Assembly: GCA_030568195.1 (NCBI GenBank)
Contig: JAJLTO010000003.1
Location: 1,014,501-1,078,500, forward strand
Direction: 5' to 3'
DNA: 64,000 nt
Source: Dipodascopsis uninucleata var. uninucleata
Lineage: Eukaryota; Ascomycota; Lipomycetes; Lipomycetales; Lipomycetaceae
Numbering within the stretch: position 1 is the first letter of the stretch; the number at the start of each line of letters is the position of its first letter. The notes below the pieces were generated by a model. The model saw only the letters and a list, made by a program, of their open reading frames with translations. It did no database searches and had not been told where the DNA came from. Positions 11,652 to 24,416 of this stretch are shown here, piece by piece. The position numbers and the translations under genes were made by a program.

Positions 11652-14441
11652 ACCACTTGTACTGTCTCCCAATAGCAAAATTCTATTATCAGACGTCAAT
11701 GACGGCGCGCAAGAGTGAAAAAAGATATGCAATATTGGTCAAATGATGACGTTGTACGATTTTAGGTAGTGATACTGTCTAATACTGCTGTTGCCGATGG
11801 CTCCTATGAAGGACGGCCGAAAGTAGTATATCCCAAGCGGTACATAAAAGTATAGTTAAAGAGAGAGATAAAAGGAGTTCCGGTTATTTTCTGTATTAAT
11901 CAAAATTATATTTGTGTCTATTTACAGTGAATTGATTTATAATACTTAGAGATCGAAGGTATAATACTTATTGAAATAATCTAGCCATGTGTGTCGATGG
12001 CATGAACTGCATGTCATAGCTATTCGCTAAGGCATCTAGGTCCATAGATGGTTCTGGACTTAGATATAGTGGTATGATTCGTTCATAATGTAGAGATCAA
12101 AATTAACTGCTGAACAGCATTCAGGACAGAAGCAGATAAGATAAACTAAATGATTTTCATACCATGAGAGGACTTGAATCATGTTAGTAGTAAAAGAGTA
12201 TTCACACGCATGCATTCCATTTGAGCCCTGGTAAATAATATAGGGCTAGCTAACCAAACCTAACGCTGTTGCTTATAGTACAGTAGCGGCTGCCGATCAC
12301 AGTTGTTCACAGTAGACGTTCACTCCATCGTAAGAAACCAAACGGTAAAAGTGTGTGGTACTGATTGTAGATAACACATTTCCTCGTCTTATTTTCTAAT
12401 CTGACTTTTGTCGCGACCCATTTGTGAAGTTCTATACTTTGGCCGCCGAACTTCATATAGCTACATGAATAGACACATAAGGCATATATATTCTAACACA
12501 TACCGGGATATCGAAAACCTAACTCGCATTGTGGCCATCATTAGTGCTGGTCAATAGCGAAGTTTCGCAAGGCACAACCATTTGGTAAGATCACGGTCCC
12601 TACGCCCTAGCCAGGTCCAGTCACCTAATAGCCTTGAGCACCAATATCGGCTCTTAACACAATTAGACAGATTTTTGCATTCAGCTAGATGCTGAAATTA
12701 TGAGAACTAGAAAGAGAGGTTCCAACTTAATACTGAGGACAATTTGGTGTCACTCCGTTGTCATGTCGTCTGTGAGCCTAGAAAGTGAGACCATCATTGA
12801 TTGATCGTTATTACATTATCCACCACATACGTCAGCATTCACCACCGCACCCACCGCGCCTCCGTCGTCATCTGCACATATAGTCAGTACGCTGTCGGCG
12901 ATATATGTTCAATCTTAGGACAGATGCGAACTCATGTTTAAATATACACTAAAGAGCGTTAGCTGAAGGAAGAACACTTATGAACCACGGTATCTACATA
13001 CGAGTTTATTGGAGAGGCGGGAAGTAAGTGGCTAGTGCTATATGCAATGAACCCTTCTGGCTCTATGCCTTTTTATCCTTCCGGATTGCTTTTACTCGCC
13101 AGTTAGTTTATCTACACATCAAAATCATATATTGTCCGTAGCTGCTTTACCTAACAGACAGAGAATATCTGTACGCAGTAGGCTAATCGGCTGGAATTGG
13201 CGGTCGCGCTGATCACCATAGTAATGAGCCGCAGAGTACCGGGGTAACCCTAATCTGTAAAAACCGTAGAACGCACGACCCACCCAAATTCCATGTATAG
13301 GTTATTGGTGCCATATAAACACGAAAGTAAAATGAAGTGCCATTAAGGTTATAATTAAGCACACAAGAATCATGACATATTATTCAAAGAATACGAGCAA
13401 GAATACACAAATATATTAGGGTACCCGCCAATCGTCGTACAAAAGTTGCGTATAGCTGCGCAATATCTGCATAATAAAAGGTTAAATCACCTGCAACTTA
13501 ACGGCCTACGGTTGTATATGCTATCCGGCTCACCGCCGCCACGCTTCTGCGAAACTCACTGTAGCTGTGTAGCAGGGCAAGTTCTTCTTCCCTTTCATTT
13601 TTTCCTTTTCTATATTCAACTGTGACCCTTTCATATTCTGGCTTTTGTGTATGGAAATCCTGGCAGCGGTAGTCTTGATTGCACAAAAGACCTTGCAGAG
13701 GCGAGATTGAAAATACATCGGAGCTAAAGGAGGTAAGTGTAGGCGATCTATTGGACAAGATTCGTGTCAGGTGCTGTTGTAGAACATCCTTAGACGTGGC
13801 GAATGCATTTGTAATGTGCTGTCAACAAATATTTTTGGAGCCATACTGGCTGCGATATACGGTACAAGCATCGGCCCGGTTTTACTTCTGCACTTGAGAC
13901 CGATGGTTATGCCTTTTTGCGGTCTCTATTATAAGAACAACAGTGTTGCTTTTAGAGCTCAAGCAAGAAGTTACCTTTATAGAACTGGTTGAGCGTAGCC
14001 GCTAACTTGTTCTACTATTTGATTTGAAGTACTGATAATTATGTTAATTCTAGTGATTTAGGAGATACGAAGTGCTATCTTCGAGTCATACCTAGAGCAT
14101 TGCATTATTTTATTACGAAATAAAAGTATCTTTCTCGACATTGTTAATATTCAGCGATACAGATTTTAGTGATCAGGTAGTTTTAGCGGCATCTCCAGAG
14201 AACGTAAAAGAATTATCCAACTTTGGAGGTGATATTGTTATAATTAGTTTAGATCTTAGCTTCGTAGTTTCGATCGTCGACGCAGGTATTTTACGTACTG
14301 TTCTTACTGCCGTGGTGGACTCAAAAGTGTACGAAAGACAGCTTTCAGTGGATCAGGATCATCCTACTATAGCACTTTAATAGTCCCGATTTGTATTTTA
14401 GTCGTGGACCTATAGAGCTGCACTAGCAATTGCTAAAGTAT
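11652..14441. other. 2.8-kb region without a confident gene
   Basis: Downstream of the WW gene and upstream of the CCCH gene. Only short open frames are present. The longest, 13498..13758 on the minus strand and 14141..14380 on the plus strand, have no recognisable family. A telobox-like TAACCCTAA lies at 13245..13253. A strong donor-like GTAAGTG at about 13733 on the plus strand could begin a 5' UTR intron of the CCCH gene. I found no tRNA, repeat or transposon structure. Confidence 0.4.
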
Positions 14442-16421
14442 ATGGCTTCTCACGTCTCATTCTTACCTTCTGACTCTACCGGTCCAATAGATCTTTTTAG
14501 TGGTAGCCATACGGGAGTGACGGTGTCTGGTACCAGTGCGCAGTCTAATAACTTTGGACAGCAATCAGCGATACAGTCTAATATTACACAGCAGTCTAAT
14601 CAACAACAACATCAATATCACACTCATCAGAGGACTGCGTCGCAGAATCAGTCAATGGTCCGTCAACAGCCGTCTTCGCAATCCCAAGTAGGACACACTC
14701 GAAAGGTTTCTCCTCCTCCTGGGACTCAATCAGGCTCGCAGTCATCGAACACTCAAGCAATGCTTGGCTCAAATGGTCATCAGCAATCTTCCTTTCTAGA
14801 TTCTTCGAGAAGCCCACCCAGTAAGAACTTATCTCATGTTCCATGCAAGTTTTTTCGACAGGGAACCTGTCAAGCGGGAAATACTTGTCCATTTTCACAC
14901 TCTATGGATTCCCAGCTTGAGCAGGCACCTTGCAAATACTTTCAAAAAGGCAACTGTAAGTTTGGTGCGAAATGCGCACTAGCGCATATTTTGCCTGATG
15001 GACGACGAGTGAACCATCGTTCTCTTCCGCAGAACTATGGACCTCTTCAATTAGGCGGACGTAACATCCTTCCGGAGAACAATAGTTACTCCAACAACCC
15101 ATCTGCGCTGGCTCGATCTTTGATTGCTCATCAGCGTCAGCCGCCGCAACATTCGCAAACACAGCAGTCTCATCCTTCGCAGACGCAGTCGTCACATTCT
15201 TTAGAGTCGGAATATGGTCTTGAATTCAATGCTTCTCCTCCAGATAGTACCTTCTCCCAGTCCTCACATAGAACCTTGGGACCACTGGACGTTCCTATGC
15301 CGGCATCTTTGGATTCTAATGGAATATCATATTTAGCACGTCATGGTCCTGTAGCTGCCTCTGTTCCTGCGAAGTTTGGAATGGATGCTGCTTCTCCTCC
15401 ATCTGTACCATCCGGTGACTTGTCGTCGTCTCATGCTTTAAGGTCATTGTATATGTCTGCATTTGGTGATGACTTAATTTCTGGACCAAAGAATTTTGGC
15501 TCAAAGCTTACAGGGTTCATGTCTCCTGCTGCTGATGATCCAACTTCCTCCTCTTCATCGTCTCCGCCTGGTAATGTGACGTTGCCTTTCAGTGGACAAC
15601 AACCCCGATCAAATAACTTTGGTGCTACTAACCCAATCGGTGCACCTGCTGGCCGCCGATATGTATCGTCGTCTTTCCCGGCGAGATCAAATATATGGCG
15701 TGGATCACTTCCTCAGGAAGAGATTGAAGTGCCTGATGTCTTCGATTCTGATAATTTCGCCTTCGAGGAAGACTTTGTTCCTTCATCTTTGAATGAGCTT
15801 TTGACTCCACAGGAAAGAAGGCGACGTGACTCAAGACACGACGAGTTTAATCAGCAAGAGTTTTCTTCCTCTTTTTCAGCACGTTTTCTCTCGAGCACTC
15901 CGTCTGCGATTGGTGAAGGGATTGCCTCGTCTTCACCGAAGTACGGAGAGTCACCTCGGTTTGGGCAGCTTTTCCAGCAGAGGAGAAAAGAAGAGAACCA
16001 TGAAGTTCCGACCGGAAGTGTCAGTGTTATTGGATCTCCTCTTCGATCTTTTACTGGCCCTCAATCTAGCAACGGAGTTGAATCTCAGATTTTCTCTTCA
16101 TCTCCCCGCTCAAGTCCTCTCAACTCAATTTCTAATACCTCTCGGAAACTTGGTGAGTTCGGCTTTGTTTCGACCCAGCGTGTTCAGCGAAATCCAGGCG
16201 TGAGACAACAACAGGTAATTGAGGAGGAGGAAACGCAATTCGTCATGGATGAGGAGCAGCTTAGCCATCATCATAACCGATTGTCAGACGACGATGTCGA
16301 AGATGACGATGCGGCTGTTAACAGTTCCCACGTTTCGAAAAATCCTTCAAATTCTAGTAATGATCCATCTGGAATTACTCACCGTATGGAAGATCTTTTC
16401 ATTTCTGGCCGTGGGCTTTGA
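14442..16421 (+). CDS. Tandem CCCH zinc-finger protein, Lee1-like
   Basis: About 659 residues from the first in-frame ATG. Seen: a Gln/Ser-rich N-terminus, then two closely spaced C-x(6-8)-C-x(5)-C-x(3)-H fingers at about residues 135-180. They read CKFFRQGTCQAGNTCPFSH and CKYFQKGNCKFGAKCALAH, followed by the basic sequence ILPDGRRVNHRS. This finger pair plus LPDGRRVN is characteristic of the Lee1 group of fungal proteins, which probably bind RNA. The remaining ~480 residues are disordered and Ser-rich, ending in a short acidic helix region (NRLSDDDVEDDDAA) and MEDLFISGRGL. Molecular function is not established. Upstream non-coding exons are possible. Confidence 0.8.
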   Translation: MASHVSFLPSDSTGPIDLFSGSHTGVTVSGTSAQSNNFGQQSAIQSNITQQSNQQQHQYHTHQRTASQNQSMVRQQPSSQSQVGHTRKVSPPPGTQSGSQSSNTQAMLGSNGHQQSSFLDSSRSPPSKNLSHVPCKFFRQGTCQAGNTCPFSHSMDSQLEQAPCKYFQKGNCKFGAKCALAHILPDGRRVNHRSLPQNYGPLQLGGRNILPENNSYSNNPSALARSLIAHQRQPPQHSQTQQSHPSQTQSSHSLESEYGLEFNASPPDSTFSQSSHRTLGPLDVPMPASLDSNGISYLARHGPVAASVPAKFGMDAASPPSVPSGDLSSSHALRSLYMSAFGDDLISGPKNFGSKLTGFMSPAADDPTSSSSSSPPGNVTLPFSGQQPRSNNFGATNPIGAPAGRRYVSSSFPARSNIWRGSLPQEEIEVPDVFDSDNFAFEEDFVPSSLNELLTPQERRRRDSRHDEFNQQEFSSSFSARFLSSTPSAIGEGIASSSPKYGESPRFGQLFQQRRKEENHEVPTGSVSVIGSPLRSFTGPQSSNGVESQIFSSSPRSSPLNSISNTSRKLGEFGFVSTQRVQRNPGVRQQQVIEEEETQFVMDEEQLSHHHNRLSDDDVEDDDAAVNSSHVSKNPSNSSNDPSGITHRMEDLFISGRGL

Positions 16422-17796
16422 TAATGTCCAATATAAATTATGTGCATTTACGTTTATGTATCTTCGATGTGCTAGATTTATATTATAAAAAGGAGTTGTA
16501 CGAGATTTGATTCAAAAATATCCGGGATTAAAAAAGAATATGGGAAAGCTACGAGCTTTTTTTTCAAATATGGGTATCGAAAAAGTATGATCAATATGAC
16601 TGGTAATTTTTAAAAGATATGTGCACAGCTACCGGATTCGAGGATGGTTTTTCTACTTAAAATTCAAAAATGGAGTGCATAAAAGTTGTGCAGTTTTACG
16701 GTAAAGACGTACGGTATAAAATTATGTTAGAAATATGGTAGAGAGGTTGTCAAGTTAAATGTCGTACTATTGCAAGAGATCTGGTAATCTTCTTATTTTC
16801 AAAAGTGCTGTCGAATACTTGTATATCTTGGTCTCAGGAAGTACATTTATTTGTTTATATGAATTTGGATAGATTTAGCTTTTTTTTGTGCTGGATGTAA
16901 TAAGTTTTATAGATGTGATCTAAAACAACAGTGCGAATCAAAAACAATCGAATAAGAACTGGTACGGAATAATGGAGTTACTGATTTTTGTCTTTTTTCG
17001 TTTAAAATGTTACAAGGACCTTGAACTTGCGATCTAATATGCAAGATGAATGTATGCCTATCACTGTCAAGTTTAGAGTGCTATTCACGCTATTTGTCTT
17101 TTATTTGTCTGATTTGTTCTATGACATTTTATTTTTGTCTTTACTCTGTTATGGTAAATCAAGCTCTTGATTTATGCTTTTAAAATAACATGTTTTGAAA
17201 TTTATATATTGTTCCGTTTTATACGATTTATGCTCTATCTTTTTCAGAGCTCTTGTTTGTTTGTGGTACATATGAAAGTATATAAGAGCTCTTACACACC
17301 TTATATATTCTCTTTATCTAATTTTAGTCATTATCTCTTAACTGCTTTTGCAAGATTATGCTAACCATTTCCAAAAGTTACATTCCATATTGCCAATTTA
17401 GATTTTACTATTGTTTATATGAACTGGATCTTCACGACATAATATAGCAACTAGTGCTTTAATGTTAATGAACTACTTTTTTGATTTTTGATGAAGCAGA
17501 GATATTTTCAACGGCATAATTTCTGATTGATATATATGCAGCGACTAGTCCGATTCTAGGCAATCATGAAACAGATCTGATTAAAATAACTAATGATAAT
17601 GTTCAATATGGGTATAGTGTTAAAACAATACACCGGTGGTATCATTCTTCTTGTGCATAGTAGAGCATATACAATATTGCCCACAGATGTATACTAATCT
17701 GTATGCCTGTCAGATGGCTGTACACATAACTTAACAGTCGACGGTACCTTATTTGTCTACATACTGATGTAACTCAGACATGCCGAAAGCTTCCTC
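16422..17796. other. T-rich 3' region between CCCH gene and HOP2
   Basis: 1.4 kb of plus-strand T-rich sequence following the CCCH gene, with the convergent HOP2 gene at its right end. It is probably a long 3' UTR plus spacer. No supportable ORF or RNA gene was found. Confidence 0.4.
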
Positions 17797-18739
17797 CTAT
17801 ATCTGAACAGTTCGCCTTAGTTCTTCATAAGGCACTGGATCATTTTCTATACCTAAATCATCCTGTAATAACAAGCATAGTCAATTAATAACTGCAGATA
17901 CACGGAGAGTAATTCAAATAACATTGCTAATAATAGAAAATAATACACACCCATAGTTTGTCAGCATCAGGTACATTTTCTCTAATTGCACTCCAAATTT
18001 CATTGAACATTTTTCGACGACGCGGCCATTCTTTTAGCATCGTAGCGAGCTCCAGGCGCATCAAATCGACTTGCGACTCTGATAAAGCAACCTTGGCTTG
18101 CGCGTTCTTTGGCTCGTTTTCAAGATCAGCCAGTCTGGCTTTAAGACATGAAATCTACAACTCCGTAGACATATATCAGTACTTTTAGAACTATTAAGTT
18201 TAAGTTATATTACCTCTTCTTTTAGCTCAGAATTGTATTGCTCCAATTCTGTTGTAGACTTCGATTTTTTTATCTCCGTGAGTTCTATCGGAAAGAAGAG
18301 ACCCTAGTTAGAAATCTATGCAAACGAGAACACAATAAACATGTGATTCACCATTCTTAAGATCAGTTAAACGCCTAGATAGTGCTTGATCTTCAGCTTT
18401 TAGTTCCGTAAGTTGTTTGTCTAAATCTTCGTCTGAAATCAGCTGGCTCTGCTCAATTTTGTTGTTCTCATCCTCGCCATCAGTGAGAATGCTTCGCGCC
18501 TGTCTTGCAACATATATGACCTGTTTCCCAAATGTCTTGGACTCCAGTTCTCCACGAGTTTCTAAATTAGCAAGTGCTCTATTAACTGCCGGCCTACTAA
18601 TCGTATTATGCAAGTTTTGGACTATATCCGTAGCTGAATATGGGCGATTTTGAGCTATCATGTATTCGAGAACGCGTTCTTCTGCTTCATCAGCCGTAGG
18701 TTTACTTTGATTTGTGCCATTCTCCTTTTTAGCCCCCAT
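17797..18739 (-). CDS. HOP2: Meiotic homologous-pairing protein Hop2 (Meu13/TBPIP)
   Basis: Partner of Mnd1; the heterodimer stimulates Dmc1/Rad51 strand invasion in meiosis. Four exons (18352..18739, 18214..18284, 17951..18154, 17797..17862) give 242 residues, a normal Hop2 length. Seen: an N-terminal winged helix (EERVLEYMIAQNRPYSATDI, then RPAVNRALANLETRGELESK and FGKQVIYVARQ). A coiled coil follows (about residues 90-175), then the C-terminal TBPIP segment with EWPRRRKMFNEIWSAIREN and PDADKLWDDLGIENDP. Intact HOP2 implies this fungus retains the Dmc1-type meiotic pathway. The first donor is GTGAAT rather than GTAAGT, but phase and conservation support it. Confidence 0.92.
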
Positions 18740-19026
18740 TTAAACAATTTATTACGCTTATAGTGATTACAGATTTCAATTCGCGGTATTATAGTCTCAA
18801 ATAGATATTATATAGAAGAAAAAATTTAAATATTTGAAGATTAATATTATCTAGATGAATCGAAACAATTCTCATCAACCAAAACGCGTCTTAATTTTTA
18901 TATCCTAACCCTTAGTAGTTCTATCAATTGTAATTAAAACAATTAGTAAACAACATAAAATTTAAGATCAATAGCTAGATAGACAAGATTGATTGTATTT
19001 CAGTCTATAATTGGCTATAAATATTG

Positions 19027-22000
19027 TTAGCCCTGATCGACATCATTTTTCCGAGGCATTGTGGCTTCAGAATAATAGTTACTTAAGCCTCCCTCTTGGT
19101 CTTGGTCATTAGATCTAAAACCACTGGAAAGACCACTGACGAGCGTATCGCTATTTTTGTGTACATCGCCTGTATCGTTATCAGCATTACCAGCATTAAT
19201 ATGGGAAGCGTGGTGGCTATTGTGACGTCGACTGTGATGCACGTGATAATGGTGACCAGCAGAACCATGATCTGAATCACTAACATTATCAGAATCATCG
19301 TCGAGGTCGTCGTCGGTGTCATCGGTGTCTTCATTACTATCACTATCATCATCTATCTCTGGTTGAATAGGTTGCAACCTTGCAGAATTTCCTTCATTAG
19401 GTCTCCGTCGTCTCTCAAAGTCCTGAGCATGTGCAATGCGCATAATAGAACTTGCATTCGCAACAATATTAGGTGTGCTAGGTGCAGTCGTAGTAGATCT
19501 CCGTCTGTGTAAACTGCTCTGAGCACTCTTTCCTGGACTGGTAGTTTGCTGAGATGTTGCTGTGTGGTCATCTGGGTATATAAGAGCAGTTGAAGTTCCA
19601 GTTTCAGCAGCCATAAGAGGAGTGTTAGGATCAATTATATCTAATTCCTCGCCTTCGTCTAGTTCATCAGTTTCATACGGCAGGGGAATGGTTCTAGCAG
19701 CAACAAATCTTCCAACATTGGTACAATGTTCGTTTTCAACGCGAAAGAAAACCCAAATAAATCGACGAATAATCTCTGTGAGAGCGATGAAAAAAGACAC
19801 TACTGCTGACTGCTCCACTTGCTTCTCAAAGATGATGTAAAAAATCCAGTTGAAGCGCAGAATAGGATCAACAACCATAGCTACATAATAGAAGACAGGG
19901 CGTCGGAATCCTAGCTCATTTCTGAGAAATTTATGCTTAGATCCGGTTTGGAAAAGTGACCAGTCCATGAAAATATCCCAAAAAGATGAATATAGTGCGT
20001 TACATGAAGCAAAGGTTATGTAAAATGCCCTGAATGTATCTCCTTTGTCGATTCGCAAGAAACTTAGGAAAATAGCAGTCAAAACTGAAAGACTGTACTT
20101 CAGCGCATTAGCAAGATGTGGAAATCGATTTTTAGTATCATAATAACGGCGCCAACACTGCAGGAATCGCCAAATAGCAGGTAAAGCATTCAAAAATCCC
20201 ATGAGTCTAGAGCGTGAACTGCCGCATCCAGTGTCTAATCTCCAATCTCGAGCATATAGACAGAAAAACAGGTCAATGTTGCTCATGGAATAAGCTAAAC
20301 TGTTAAATATATCACCTAAAAAGAAATCTCTAAACTCTACGGGATAGAGACCAGAGAAGAACAGACGCCACAATGCAATTATAAACCATTCACGTGAATT
20401 CCAGTGAAATATTGGAATTGGTAAAAACAAAGGAATGATTGCGAAAGAAGTAAAAAGTAGAGGATACCAATTGGGAGGGAAGTGGTCGGGCCAGAGATTC
20501 TGAAAGCAGAACCACATACAAATCGATAGCCACAGAAAGTAGAACGCAGGCAGTTCAAGGAACTCACGATAATCCAAGAACTTGTGTCTATTGAATTCGA
20601 AGATAAATGGATAATTGATCTTGAATTTCGTCCAAACCATGCAATTCAATGCAAATAGCATTCCAAATAATATCATTAAGAATGCACCTGCAAAGAGCTG
20701 GAAGAGATAAGGTACATTGGCTATCTCATTCCTGAATCCTTTAATAATGCCAACAACGATTGCGTGAATAAATAACGGCAATGCTATTCCTATATATATC
20801 CCACTACTAAACGTAGCAAAATAGTGGTCCTCCGACTTCTCGCGCGTCCTCAATTTTTCAATGGCCTGCTTTCTACTTCCTCTTTCAAAATATCGGGCAT
20901 AGATATCCTCTGTCTTTGACATAAGGTCATCTACAACATTGCTCTGACCAAAGTAGCTGTTAGATACTTTGTCCATGTACCATGGTGAAATAGATCCCCC
21001 GATAGTCTTATCCAGCTTCTTGGTTATTTTCTGAAAACCTGTTCGATTCAGAAGACGATATGACTTCAAAAGCTCCAAGCTGAGGTAATATTCATGAATT
21101 GCAAGCTTCAACTTTCTCCTAGCAACCTTATATGGCACTTGCACTGGATATGGCCTACGTCTGTAGTCTCCATTTCCACTGTTATTAATCGCCATACCAG
21201 ATTTTACGAGATCTCTCTCTTGCTTGCTGCTCCCAAATACCAGATGATCAAGATCTAATTTATTATAAATCGTATTCCATCGATTTTCTCTCTGGTTACC
21301 CTTGGGTTGTGTGCCGTCCTCGGATATACCAAGGCGCTCTTCGGTCCGCACTTTCTCGCGTTCTTGTAATCGTTGATCGCGCAATACATGAAGTTGTTCT
21401 CTGATTTTATCAAAACGAGCACTTGCCTCTATTTCTTTACTGCCATAAAAAGACTCGATCTTCTCAAACTGGCCATCAAGCCACTCCATAAACTCCCTGA
21501 AATCACTGTCATCTGCGATGCGGGCTCGATATTCAGCAAATGACGCAGCGATATTTTGCGAAGCCTTTCGGGAGGTCTTGGCAGTATTTGGGGTATTAAG
21601 TTCAAAATTAAGCTGCTCATTTGGTACCGTCGGAATAGCAGGCGAAGGAAGGATATCATATTTCAGTACCTGTCGTGATCCATTAATCGGATCTGATCGC
21701 GGAGTAATGGTACTGATCTTGCGTAGCCGGTCATTCTTCGCCATAGGAAATGAACCTGAACTAGTAAGTGCTACAGGAGCCTTAGATGAAGACATAATAG
21801 GTGTTGCACTGAGTCTAGGAATAGGAATTTGACTGCTAGGTATATTTCTCGAAGAGTCAAACCTGACATTCTCATCGATAGGTTGTCCATGCTCATCTGC
21901 TTCTGCAATGAGGGACGTAAGGTGACTTTTCTTAGTAGGTGGAGTCGCAATCAAACTTCCATAAATCTCAACATTGTGGTCTAGCACATTACTATTAAAG

Positions 22001-22563
22001 CCATAACTACGACTAGGATTGATATTGATGGCAGCCGTCGTATTTAGTAGCTGTTGTGGCGTGACACCAGTCGTAGTAGCAGCTACACTACTAGAATTTC
22101 CATCTCTTCCTTCGTCTCCACCGACAGCAGTCTTCGCGTACTTTGTATCATGAGACGCACGACTCATAGCATTTTCAGTAGGAGTTGCGAGCATCATTGA
22201 GTCTGTTCGTCGTCGTCCTGCCGATCCATGAATGGACTTGGGCTTGATCTGGTCCGAATAAGGCGCGGAAGTAGCATCTGTGAAGTTAGACTTCATGTTG
22301 GAGACGCCTTTCCTCGATAACTTGTTTAATTTCTTCTTTCCATGCTAGAGGATAAAAATACATGTTAGATTTATATATGGAATCTTTGAAGCCACGAACG
22401 AATATACTAATAGTGGCAGTATTGCTACCTTATAATCCAAGTACTGGAACTTCCATTCTGGGACGCGATTATCCTCCAAATATCTACAACTTCAAGTTAG
22501 TAGAGAAAACAGATAATTTCTCTCTAAATATTAAAGGATGTTGGCTTACTTTGCAAATTTCAT
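19027..22563 (-). CDS. SYG1: SPX-EXS membrane protein, SYG1/XPR1 family
   Basis: Probable phosphate exporter or phosphate-signalling membrane protein. Three exons (22550..22563, 22429..22483, 19027..22344) give 1128 residues. The 14-nt first exon encodes MKFA plus two bases. Joined to exons 2 and 3 it gives MKFAKYLEDNRVPEWKFQYL followed by DYKHGKKKLNK, a textbook SPX start closely resembling yeast Syg1. The basic residues here form the inositol-pyrophosphate pocket in this family. A long Ser/Thr-rich insert follows, then the rest of SPX (residues ~290-470), hydrophobic spans, the EXS domain (GFLNALPAIWRFLQCWRRYY, SFWDIFMDWSLFQ, RRFIWVFFRVENEHCTN), and an acidic, His-containing disordered tail (~220 residues). 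A start at the internal ATG 22296 would delete the SPX N-terminus. Confidence 0.92.
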
Positions 22564-24416
22564 TTTGCAGCTACCGAGAGTCTGAAGATCTAAATAAAAA
22601 TTATTGTAAACTTTCCAAAGTACAACGAGAGGTCAAGACTGATCTGCCACCTTGAGAGCCTCTGCTGAATGGGCAGTTTAGGTGCTGAGAAACGCACACC
22701 CAATATTATAGACTTCTGTTCTAAGTGCCGAACGCAAGAATAGGTACTCTTAGGCAGTTATATATGATAAAACTCTGAAATGAATGTATGGCTGTCCAAA
22801 ATATTCTCACGAAGGTCGATACTAAGAGGCTTTTTTAGGATGCGATGTCTGCGGCTCAGCTTTCTGTACTGTAGTCTGTTTCTTGCCTAATTGATTAAAA
22901 CGGCAGATATTCAGTAGGAGTAGAATACTAAAAGACGATAAAAGTTCATTGAGCTTGACTATAGAAGAAAATCATATCTCGGAACATCAGAGTATTTAAG
23001 AATCTGTCTAAGTGCTTGGCTAAGTCAATTTTTGGCAATTCTCTCTCAACTGCTCCAAGAGAGCCACCACATTTCATGCAACAAATAATTCTTGAGAAAA
23101 TCCCCACGTTTGGCGCCAACTCCCAATTTTAAACAAGCTAGACCACCTGAAAGAGCGCTACTAGAGTATGGTCAAGATATCTAATTTTTAACATTTCTGT
23201 TGCTACATCTAGAGTAACTGATTTCAATCGAATATATTGGCAAAATTGTGAACAGAATAATGAATACAGAATCCATATATTCTTGAATAATTTATTAAGG
23301 AGATGTATGATAAATCTCTACGGATACATTCTAATTTTAGGTATTTCAATTCCTAAAAATTTAAATATTTGTGCAATGCGTTCTATGGCTCTATCGAGAT
23401 TCTAGCTCACGGCAGAGTCAGGCACGAGGTCATGACCTGGTCGCTAAATAACGGCCTAAAACCGTTATTACAGTATGTATGCCCAAGTTTCAGCTATAAA
23501 ATGGTTTCCGATATCGTTGAACCTTGGTGAAACCTTGAGATCACCGCTGGTTTCGCAAGTACTTCCTCATACTCTCGAGTATATGTAGTCGCGGACTTGT
23601 ACAAGCTTACAAAATCCTGATTTTATTTTTATGGCCCAGTTAAAGAAGGAGTCTATCTTACCTTGCTACTAAGTTTGGCAGTACTCCTGCTCCATCAGTC
23701 TCCGCTATTTTGACACAACATCACAGAGATATAGTCCCCGAGCCACTTGATCGACAGATCTTCTTTCGATGACTAATATCTCAGACGTAATTACATAACA
23801 TGGTACCCTACTCACGAAAGTCCCAAAACTCACAAAATGCAGATAAATTGCTGTCTGATCACAACTGTCTGTGACTCAAATACTACGTCAACCACCCAAA
23901 AAAAATAAAGCGTTATTCTTCAAAAATAGAACAGTATCAAAGTCTAGGGATCGCTATTGTATGCATGCATATATGGATATTTAAACAGAGGTTAGCCTAG
24001 CAGTATCTCTGCAGTACCTCGTTTATACAAAGTATTTTTTTTAATATCTTGAAAAACGGGATTTTGAAAAGGCTGTTTCTCTAGCAGACTAAAATTATTG
24101 GTTAGTTCTTATTCGTTTTGATATGTGGCAGCGTCAATATTGTTTACAAGGAGCTCCTGCATAGAGAAAATATATAGTATATTGTGAACTGATCTGATGC
24201 TTCAGTAAGATAGATCTAATTACAGCTCATATATATATATCTGCTGAAGGACCTCAAGTTGTATTTTTGTCGTATATTTACCATTTTAACTGAATCCAAG
24301 CTGATTAGATCTGCTATTGTTTGTCTATTTTATACTTATATCCTGAGTCTCCAAGCTGACGTCTTTGCACGATATATGACTTAAGAAGTATTCATTGCTT
24401 TAATATTTAAGCTCTA
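22564..24416. promoter_or_regulatory. 1.85-kb divergent region SYG1 / disordered-protein gene
   Basis: Upstream region of two outward-facing genes. No coding ORF was seen. A GC-rich patch TTTGGCGCC near 23110 resembles an E2F/MBF-type site but is isolated. A short (AT)n run lies near 24230. Confidence 0.35.

Noticed and set aside
15826-16203. Leu/Arg-rich frame of 125 residues overlapping the CCCH gene
   Set aside because: It is an out-of-frame shadow of the CCCH coding sequence, whose own frame is longer and has zinc fingers further upstream.
23100-23130. TTTGGCGCCAAC patch as a trace of an LTR element or E2F site
   Set aside because: No flanking repeats, no pol-like frames and no clear link to a nearby cell-cycle gene. 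An isolated palindrome is not enough.
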